Origin: Pedobacter segetis
GTDB lineage: Bacteria; Bacteroidota; Bacteroidia; Sphingobacteriales; Sphingobacteriaceae
NCBI RefSeq assembly: GCF_016623585.1
Contig: NZ_JAEHFY010000003.1
Span: 1-64,000 of the forward strand
Direction: 5' to 3'
Length of the DNA stretch: 64,000 nucleotides
The notes under the pieces are model-generated. The model saw only the letters and a list, made by a program, of their open reading frames with translations, did no database searches and was not told where the DNA came from. Position numbers and translations under genes: made by a program. Position 1 is the first letter of the stretch, and every line of letters begins with the position of its first letter. Of this stretch, positions 58,398 to 64,000 are shown piece after piece.

Positions 58398-58426
58398 TTC
58401 AAAATTTTGAATATCAGTAGTTTAAA
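58398..58426 (+). ncRNA. Candidate anti-repeat / degenerate inverted repeat next to the array
   Basis: TTCAAAATTTTGAA (58398-58411) is a perfect palindrome. The 22 nt at 58405-58426 are complementary to about nucleotides 19-40 of the repeat with 19 of 22 Watson-Crick matches; two of the other three could be G-U pairs in RNA. The 5' part of the repeat, which canonical anti-repeats pair with, is only weakly matched, so the tracrRNA reading is tentative. Confidence 0.3.
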
Positions 58427-58441
58427 TTGAAAATTAGAATT

Positions 58442-58473
58442 AAAAAAATCGAAGGGTTTATTGCTCTTCGATT
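58442..58473 (-). terminator. Terminator of the cas operon
   Basis: On the minus strand AATCGAAG / CTTCGATT with an 11-base loop is followed by seven T. Outer arms ATTAGAATT (58433-58441) and AATTCTAAT (58476-58484) can extend the stem. Confidence 0.8.
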
Positions 58474-58500
58474 AAAATTCTAATCAATTTTCTAATCCTA

Positions 58501-58830
58501 TCAAAAAAGTTCTAGCTGTTGGGGGGTGCTTGGCAATGTCTTTTCTGTTTTCCCGTGGAAAAGCTCCATCATTCCAAATTGTTTGTCAGTAATGGTCATG
58601 ATGCCAATGTGCCCTTTTGCCGGTAAAATGTTTTTTACCCTTTTAATATGAACATCTGCATTTTCCCGGCTACTACAATGCCTTAAATAGATAGAAAATT
58701 GAAACATGGAGAAGCCATCCTGCAATATGCTCTTCCTAAATTTAGAGGCAATTTGCCTTTCTTTTTTAGTTTCTGTTGGGAGGTCGAAAAATACTAGTAT
58801 CCACAAAATACGGTATTGGTTTAAACGCAT
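58501..58830 (-). CDS. cas2: CRISPR-associated endonuclease Cas2
   Basis: 109 aa. N-terminal strand with the conserved Asp16 ([14 protein letters not shown]), [20 protein letters not shown] and a ferredoxin-like second half. It forms the spacer-integration complex with Cas1. It begins three bases after the cas1 stop, so the two are co-translated. Last gene of the operon; the terminator and array follow. Confidence 0.96.
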   Translation of the reverse strand: MRLNQYRILWILVFFDLPTETKKERQIASKFRKSILQDGFSMFQFSIYLRHCSSRENADVHIKRVKNILPAKGHIGIMTITDKQFGMMELFHGKTEKTLPSTPQQLELF

Positions 58831-58833
58831 AAT

Positions 58834-59862
58834 TTAAAATGGCAGATTTTCTTCATCCGCATCATCTGTTTTGTAAATTCCCTGTTCTTCGGCGGCTATG
58901 CTTAATTTATTCTGCTGTTCATTGTAATTCTTTATTTTCTTAGCGTCAAAGTCTTTTATAAGTGGATAATTGATTTTCCGGATGGTGCCTTGGTAACACT
59001 TCGCTAACGATGCGGTGGTGTACTGTAAACCAACCATCAAAGGACTCGTTCCTTTTTCAAAACAAACATCAATACTGGCAATTCCTAATAATTGTGCTTT
59101 AATGTTTTGGCCCAACTCTAAGAAATTTTCTCCATTATCAATAATTCTCAAAACAATTTGATCTACAAAAGGTCGGTAAGGCTCCATTATATCATCTGCC
59201 AAACAGTAGGCATTATATTTATTGCGATGGTGGATGCCCAAGGTTGGCAGCAAGCCAGATGAGACTAAAGCCCTTGCCACAATTGCCCTTAAAATTGCAT
59301 AACCATAGTTTAATAGATTATTAGGTGGGTCGCCTTCTCTGCCCCTAAAAAAATCTATTTTCTTCGGAAAAACATTTTTCCAATAATAAGCCGCCGCCCT
59401 ACCTTCATAATTGTCTGGATCCCCACTTTTCACGGATCTTGCCCAATGCAGCATATTATCGCAAGCTATACCCCGCTCAAACAAAACCGCTGCCTGATTT
59501 AGGATTTTATATTGTACCGTCTGTTGCCATAATTGTTTCTTTAAAGGCTGGGAAGCATCGATTTGATGCCGAAACCTTTCACTTTGTGTATGATGGCCAT
59601 CCATTGGCAACAATAAACCAACTGGCAGATGGCTTTTATCGCAAGTGATCAGTGCAACGTTATTGCTTAGCAGAGCCGCCATACAACCGTGGGTAATGGT
59701 AATTTGCTGATGGTCTAACACAATTACTCCAATATCCTCAATGGCTATCTTTTTCAAACCATCTTCGCCTAAAGATTTCAGATGGGGAAGGTCTATCTGT
59801 AATTGTTGGTTTTTTAAGTTGAGGTAGGCCGGATTGCTGATGTATAACGTACGCTTGATCAT
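58834..59862 (-). CDS. cas1: CRISPR-associated integrase Cas1 (type II)
   Basis: 342 aa. N-terminal beta domain (MIKRTLYISNPAYLNLKNQQ, IVLDHQQITITHGCMAALLS) and the helical catalytic domain with E153 in NYEGRAAAYYW, H211/H212 in LGIHHRNKYNAYCLADDIME and the following acidic cluster. The C-terminal tail (DDADEENLPF) makes it longer than the usual ~300 aa. It integrates spacers with Cas2. 54 bases after the HIRAN gene. Confidence 0.97.
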   Translation of the reverse strand: MIKRTLYISNPAYLNLKNQQLQIDLPHLKSLGEDGLKKIAIEDIGVIVLDHQQITITHGCMAALLSNNVALITCDKSHLPVGLLLPMDGHHTQSERFRHQIDASQPLKKQLWQQTVQYKILNQAAVLFERGIACDNMLHWARSVKSGDPDNYEGRAAAYYWKNVFPKKIDFFRGREGDPPNNLLNYGYAILRAIVARALVSSGLLPTLGIHHRNKYNAYCLADDIMEPYRPFVDQIVLRIIDNGENFLELGQNIKAQLLGIASIDVCFEKGTSPLMVGLQYTTASLAKCYQGTIRKINYPLIKDFDAKKIKNYNEQQNKLSIAAEEQGIYKTDDADEENLPF

Positions 59863-59916
59863 AGATGGTTTTTTTATGGGGATTAAACAAGTTCTAAGAT
59901 TTACACATTTTTTTCA

Positions 59917-60774
59917 TCAGTTTTTAAAGATAACCTCTATAAATCTATTACCTTTTTTATCTATAATGCTCACAAAATCAGAAATATGATCAGGTATTTT
60001 TGCTAAACGTTCTACATCCAAGGCAATTACCCCATCTTCATTAAAATACTCTTCTAATTCTAGGATGCTGTTTTCAATGGGTTTTATCAATTTATCATCG
60101 ATCCATTTAGCGGGCAGGTTTTGTTTTTTGGTGATAAATGCGCCGTTCTCTATTGCGTTATCCAATATTTCGGGTGTAAGATGATGGTGCAGCAAATCAT
60201 AAACGCCGTTATTGCTGCTGTTTTCAACCATGTCTCGGTAAAAATCATCCGCAGTAAAAAAATCACTGTCATCTTCATAATAAACACGGCTGATGTGGTT
60301 ATCATCACTGTATTTTATCGAAAAGTATTCTGGAGTTACCAATTGGGTAAGGTATGCGGCATTGGTTTTGATCGGCGTTTTGCTCTCTTTCAATAAAGAT
60401 ATGGCAATGTGCACATTTTCCCAAGTTTCGGCTTTTTTCTCGATATGTGTGATCTCTGCTTGTAGTTCTACTGCACCAGAATCTAATAACCTACTCAATA
60501 TTTCGTTAGATTCCATCGGTACAAAACCGATTTTTTCTTCGTTAAAATGCAGTGCTATGGCAAACTCATCATATTGGTTTTCTGGCTCTCTTACCAATTC
60601 TAACATATCGCCAACCTTCATCGCCTTCAATAGCTTTTCTCCTTTATAAAATCTAAAACCCCTCACAAAGCATTGCAAAATATAAATCTTCTGATAATTT
60701 TTTACCAGATGCAAAGGCAAAACAGAGACCCCAAATGCCCCGATGATGTTTTTGATGAAGAGGGAACGGTTCAT
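59917..60774 (-). CDS. HIRAN-domain protein inserted between cas9 and cas1
   Basis: 285 aa. The HIRAN domain is at ~33-102: FVRGFRFYKG (36-45), VREPENQYDEFAIALH (61-76), IGFVP (82-86) and N90...LLDSG. HIRAN modules bind the 3' end of single-stranded DNA or damaged DNA. Residues 1-25 (MNRSLFIKNIIGAFGVSVLP) look like a signal or membrane-targeting segment, which is odd for a DNA-binding role. Residues 105-285 are a mostly acidic region (YYEDDSDFFTADDFYRD, LELEEYFNEDGVIALDVERL) with no recognised enzyme. No nuclease or helicase motif. It overlaps the small interrupted ORF by ATGA. Not a standard II-C gene; a CRISPR role is inferred from position. Confidence 0.75.
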   Translation of the reverse strand: MNRSLFIKNIIGAFGVSVLPLHLVKNYQKIYILQCFVRGFRFYKGEKLLKAMKVGDMLELVREPENQYDEFAIALHFNEEKIGFVPMESNEILSRLLDSGAVELQAEITHIEKKAETWENVHIAISLLKESKTPIKTNAAYLTQLVTPEYFSIKYSDDNHISRVYYEDDSDFFTADDFYRDMVENSSNNGVYDLLHHHLTPEILDNAIENGAFITKKQNLPAKWIDDKLIKPIENSILELEEYFNEDGVIALDVERLAKIPDHISDFVSIIDKKGNRFIEVIFKN

Positions 60775-60923
60775 GTTATGTTTTTTTTTGGATTTGTATT
60801 TTCAAGATATTCCACATCTACTTTGTCTTCTTTAACATAAAAAGCCACCATCAATATTTTAAGCTTCTGATGACTCTGTTGGAGATAGCCAAACTAAAAA
60901 TGTTCGATTTCTTGGTTCTCCAT
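60771..60923 (-). pseudogene. Small ORF with an in-frame TAG between cas9 and the HIRAN gene
   Basis: Reading from the ATG at 60923: MENQEIEHF, TAG at 60896-60894, then FGYLQQSHQKLKILMVAFYV and KEDKVDVEYLENTNPKKNIT, ending at a TGA that overlaps the HIRAN ATG. The continuity suggests a ~50-aa gene broken by one stop, or a shorter ORF beginning at the internal ATG (MVAFYVKEDKVDVEYL). The TGA/ATG overlap suggests coupling to the HIRAN gene. Confidence 0.45.
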
Positions 60924-60960
60924 TTTATGAAAGATTGAATTTTTACTTTCATAAGTACTT

Positions 60961-63900
60961 TTAATATTCTCCAATTTTTACTATTTGACCAATATGGTTA
61001 ATTCTTACTTTTATTATGTTTTTAAGCAAATTTGTACTTTGATAGTGAAAGTAAGAATGTCCTGACAGTATTTTATTGGTATCCACATTAGTTTCCAAGT
61101 GATGCCTAAACATATAGTTTTTGGTGGCGATTTTTTGAACCCTAAATAAATTTGGACTAATTCGATTATTATTATCTGGGTTCAATAAATCATATTCATT
61201 AGGATCGAAATTTTCTGATGTAAAGACAAAATATTCATTCTGTTTCATGCTAAATAAAAATTGCCATCCTAAATCTTGATTAAAGCTTTTGTCAATAATC
61301 GGCAATTTCTGATTTACCCTTTCCACCGCCTCATAAAAAGAAACTACTTTTTCCTGTAAATCTCCATTTTTATCTTTATAAATTGCCACATGATGATTGT
61401 TGCCCGTACTCACATAGTCTGAGGGTACTGTTTTACCATCATCGTCTAAAACCAGGTTTCCTAAATGGTCAATTTTGTGGTGTAGAGCTTCTGCATTTTT
61501 TACACCACTAATTTTAGTTTTTTTAATGCTGATTCCTTTTGCTTCATTTAACCAAATTGGATTTTTATCCAGATTAGAAAAAGCTTCTTTAGGATTACTG
61601 TTAAAAGCTTCTAACCGATGGATCAAAATTCTTTTTATTCCTTCATCAACAACTTTTTCTATACTCTTTAAATCTTTAAAATTCTCTGGCGTAATATCTT
61701 TCCTGATACTAAAATCATCTTCAAGCCAAGTTAATTTAACTTTTTCTGGTAATTCAACAGTCTTTTCAGCATCAAGGTATATTGGGTTTTTGGTAGGACT
61801 ATTTTTTCCGGTAAAGGCCTTTTTGGGGTCACCATCATACTCTCTTAATCTTTTTAATAGAGCTTCCTTTTCTTTAGGATTACCAACCATATTTATGGTC
61901 TGTTCGTCAAATTTGGCTGATATTTTTTCTTCTTTGCTTTTGTAAATTTTGTATTTTGAATAAACTGTTTCTTTATGGAGCTGCCCCCTTGGTGTCAATT
62001 CAGTTTTACTCTGTTCGCCTTTTGCCGATTTTGTTTTGTTCTTATTTTTAGTAACGACTTTGTTTTTAGCCTTTTGAGAAATCAGAACATTTTCCAAATG
62101 TTTTTTAGCTTCTTCTCTAAAATTATTTAAAGGGCATTTGAATTTTCTTTGTTTATTACCTTCATCATCTTTAATAATAACGGTTTCTTTTTCTTCTATT
62201 CCTTTAATATCATTTGAGATTTTATTTTCCTGATACCTTGCATTCAAATTATTCAAAAATTGAATGTGGCTATGCTTGGTAAAGGCAATGGTTAAAGCAT
62301 CCATGGCATGATGCCTGTGGTCATTTCTTTTGGTCCAGTCGATTATTCTTTCTTTAAAACTGCCATCTTTCTTTTCAACCATTTCCGTAAGACCTAAAGA
62401 TTTGTATTTACTGAAATTTAATTCCTGCATCACATTTATCAAGTCCCAATCTTCACGCAATCTGTCGGTAATACTGCCAGTTGTAGGCGTTACGGTTTTA
62501 CAAATTTCTTGAAGCATATATCTCGCTTTCTTTGCGATATATTGGCTATCCCTTAAATCTCTATCAATAAAACCTTCTCCTATTTCTGAGCCTTTAAGTT
62601 TTAGCTTTTTAAGCTTGGCCTTACTTATTCCTTCTTCATTATTTTTATAATTTTCTTGATGAAGCATTTCTATTCTTGCAGTAAATTCCAGTAATTTTTC
62701 TTCGCCATATTTATCAAGGATATAATCAGCGGCAGTTTTATTTCCTTTATCTAAATTCACTAAACGTGGGACTAAAACTTTATTTGAAAAACTATCATCA
62801 AATAATCTTGACTGGGGTATAATATGGTCAACATCATACAATTTCGAGAAAATCTGATTTTTCTGAACGTACTCGTTAGTATATAAATCCTTGTAGCCGT
62901 TAAATTTCAACTCTTCGTAAAGTTTGTATCGGATAATATCATTACGAGTAGGGTTTGGAACGTTGAATTCAGTAACTAAAATTTCTCTTATTTTATCGTG
63001 TTTTAATTTTGCACTATTGATATTTGAGGTCATTTCCTCACGCTCCTTTGCATTTTTCTTTAACTCTCTCGCTAATTCTATCCTAATTTCATCGGGTTTC
63101 CCTAATGATGGTTCCGCAATAATTGCATTTACCACATTTACCATCTGATTAAGGATTTTTTCCACAACCGGATTTCTTAAACTGTTTTTTGGTAACAGTT
63201 CTAGTTTGTCTTTAAGAATTTTATTTTCAATTTCCTCTTTTGTTAAAGATGATGCCGAATGTCTATATTTTGCGGCTAAACAGGCTTTATCGTAGTGGAG
63301 TTCTTTAATAAACGGATATATATTTCTGATTGCCTTAGCACTTAAATTGCCGTAATCTGCCTGAAAAGTAACATTAGCCAATACTTTGGCAAACTCATTT
63401 TTGAAGCCAAATTTATATTCTAGTAATTTATAGAGTAGTTCATTGCCCGAAAAAGAATCGTCTTCAACATAAGAATACAAGAGGTGCCACAGTTGATAAG
63501 ATTCTTGTTTTTCAAAGCCCTTTCCATCTAATTCAGCATTGAAGTACAAAATTTTAGTGCTGATATTTTGAGATTGAAAAAAAGATGAAATGGTGTCTTT
63601 TATTTCTTTAGAAGACATATTTAACCATTCTATTTCATCATGCCCTTCTAACTCCATCATTTTAAAATAAGCTTTATAAAGAGCTTGATTTGTTCTGTTA
63701 CCTTCTAGTGTACTAAAGTTAAGTTCATAATCCCTTGGTTTGTATCCTAAAATCTCAAGACAGCTATCCTTAGACAGATTGCCTTTAATGTTTAGTTCAT
63801 TAAATAGCAATTGCTTAGAATCGCTATCAAAAAGTCGAATTTCTCCAGATAATTTATTTTTTATTTTTAAGTTGTTAAGGTTTTGCCAAATTTTAAACTC

Positions 63901-64000
63901 CTGAAAAAGGGGAGAGGATTTAGGTGCAACTTTTAACCCTATCTTTTTTTGTTTTCTTAGTCCTTCTGATTCTACTTCAATAATTTTGTTTTCAAATTCG
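60961..64000 (-). CDS. cas9: CRISPR-associated endonuclease Cas9, C-terminal part (5' end outside window)
   Basis: The frame is open to the window edge and gives about 1,012 residues. Visible are PKSSPLFQEFKIWQNLNN (helical lobe), the RuvC-II motif IRIELARELKK, the HNH domain with catalytic His in DVDHIIPQS (codon 62824-62826) and N in NKVLVPRLVNLDKGN, and RuvC-III HHAMDALTIAFTKHSH. RuvC-I lies beyond the window. A full length near 1,400 aa is inferred, as in large Bacteroidota II-C Cas9s. It is guided by crRNA:tracrRNA to cut DNA. A HIRAN gene, not cas1, follows it. Confidence 0.97.
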   Translation of the reverse strand, partial: EFENKIIEVESEGLRKQKKIGLKVAPKSSPLFQEFKIWQNLNNLKIKNKLSGEIRLFDSDSKQLLFNELNIKGNLSKDSCLEILGYKPRDYELNFSTLEGNRTNQALYKAYFKMMELEGHDEIEWLNMSSKEIKDTISSFFQSQNISTKILYFNAELDGKGFEKQESYQLWHLLYSYVEDDSFSGNELLYKLLEYKFGFKNEFAKVLANVTFQADYGNLSAKAIRNIYPFIKELHYDKACLAAKYRHSASSLTKEEIENKILKDKLELLPKNSLRNPVVEKILNQMVNVVNAIIAEPSLGKPDEIRIELARELKKNAKEREEMTSNINSAKLKHDKIREILVTEFNVPNPTRNDIIRYKLYEELKFNGYKDLYTNEYVQKNQIFSKLYDVDHIIPQSRLFDDSFSNKVLVPRLVNLDKGNKTAADYILDKYGEEKLLEFTARIEMLHQENYKNNEEGISKAKLKKLKLKGSEIGEGFIDRDLRDSQYIAKKARYMLQEICKTVTPTTGSITDRLREDWDLINVMQELNFSKYKSLGLTEMVEKKDGSFKERIIDWTKRNDHRHHAMDALTIAFTKHSHIQFLNNLNARYQENKISNDIKGIEEKETVIIKDDEGNKQRKFKCPLNNFREEAKKHLENVLISQKAKNKVVTKNKNKTKSAKGEQSKTELTPRGQLHKETVYSKYKIYKSKEEKISAKFDEQTINMVGNPKEKEALLKRLREYDGDPKKAFTGKNSPTKNPIYLDAEKTVELPEKVKLTWLEDDFSIRKDITPENFKDLKSIEKVVDEGIKRILIHRLEAFNSNPKEAFSNLDKNPIWLNEAKGISIKKTKISGVKNAEALHHKIDHLGNLVLDDDGKTVPSDYVSTGNNHHVAIYKDKNGDLQEKVVSFYEAVERVNQKLPIIDKSFNQDLGWQFLFSMKQNEYFVFTSENFDPNEYDLLNPDNNNRISPNLFRVQKIATKNYMFRHHLETNVDTNKILSGHSYFHYQSTNLLKNIIKVRINHIGQIVKIGEY

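Noticed and set aside
60925-60954. TTATGAAAG/CTTTCATAA inverted repeat after cas9
   Set aside because: Considered as a tracrRNA, but it has no repeat complementarity; probably a weak terminator or pause after cas9.
1-64000. tRNA, rRNA, insertion sequence or riboswitch
   Set aside because: None was recognised by eye on either strand; a computed search could find small RNAs I missed.

Overview
The window looks like chromosomal DNA of a Bacteroidota bacterium, most likely a Pedobacter-like member of the Sphingobacteriaceae. The signs are TonB-dependent receptors with CarboxypepD_reg-like N-termini, a type IX secretion C-terminal tail, Bacteroidota promoters (TTG / TAnnTTTG), almost no Shine-Dalgarno sites, AT-rich DNA, and a type II-C CRISPR system with 46-bp repeats. 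Family assignments were made by eye; no search was run.

Layout. (1) 1-3.9 kb: the end of a collagen-like surface protein, a small T9SS cargo protein and a 22-bp tandem repeat. (2) 3.9-8.3 kb: DNA polymerase III alpha with an N-terminal proofreading exonuclease in the same chain. (3) 8.4-12.5 kb: a dead toxin-antitoxin pair, a DUF4861/kduD/kduI uronate operon and an intact toxin-antitoxin pair. (4) 12.5-18 kb: a PadR/membrane-protein pair with a 15-bp inverted-repeat operator, a TonB-dependent receptor, and divergent PAP2 phosphatase and YncE-like genes. (5) 18.7-23.2 kb: a Wzz-like protein facing a tightly packed four-gene operon of two GT2 glycosyltransferases, a seven-helix protein resembling Pyr4/PaxB terpene cyclases, and a UbiA prenyltransferase. 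(6) 23.3-29.2 kb: a decayed copy of the start of the PAP2 gene, then a TonB receptor, a beta-helix lipoprotein and a propeller-like lipoprotein. An 11-bp-period TTCTG direct repeat, formally like a PhoB box, precedes the PAP2, YncE and TonB-receptor genes. (7) 29.2-51.5 kb: mainly housekeeping genes (gnd, rpsF-rpsR-rplI, mtgA, rpoN, mscL, rpmH-rnpA-yidD, tsaB, priA, a sugar transferase, pcm, a FtsB/DivIC-like gene, a TlpA-like thioredoxin, a Zn/Cd P-type ATPase).

(8) 51.5-64 kb: the CRISPR-Cas locus. On the minus strand the order is cas9 (cut by the window edge), a nonsense-interrupted small ORF, a HIRAN-domain gene, cas1 and cas2. The array of 70 repeats and 69 spacers follows. Beyond it lies a 1,440-bp block carrying a YoeB-type toxin-antitoxin pair and small phage-like ORFs, then a two-repeat remnant of the array. 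ORFs at both ends of the block run straight into flanking CRISPR repeats, so the block behaves like a giant spacer. Two normal spacers, 15 and 63, overlap by 12 nt and join into one open reading frame, so they probably came from the same or related invaders. A 22-nt sequence just outside the array could pair with the repeat RNA and is a weak tracrRNA candidate.

The strongest candidates for something undescribed are the HIRAN gene inside a II-C operon, the giant-spacer block with its toxin-antitoxin pair, and the UbiA/Pyr4-like/GT2 operon.
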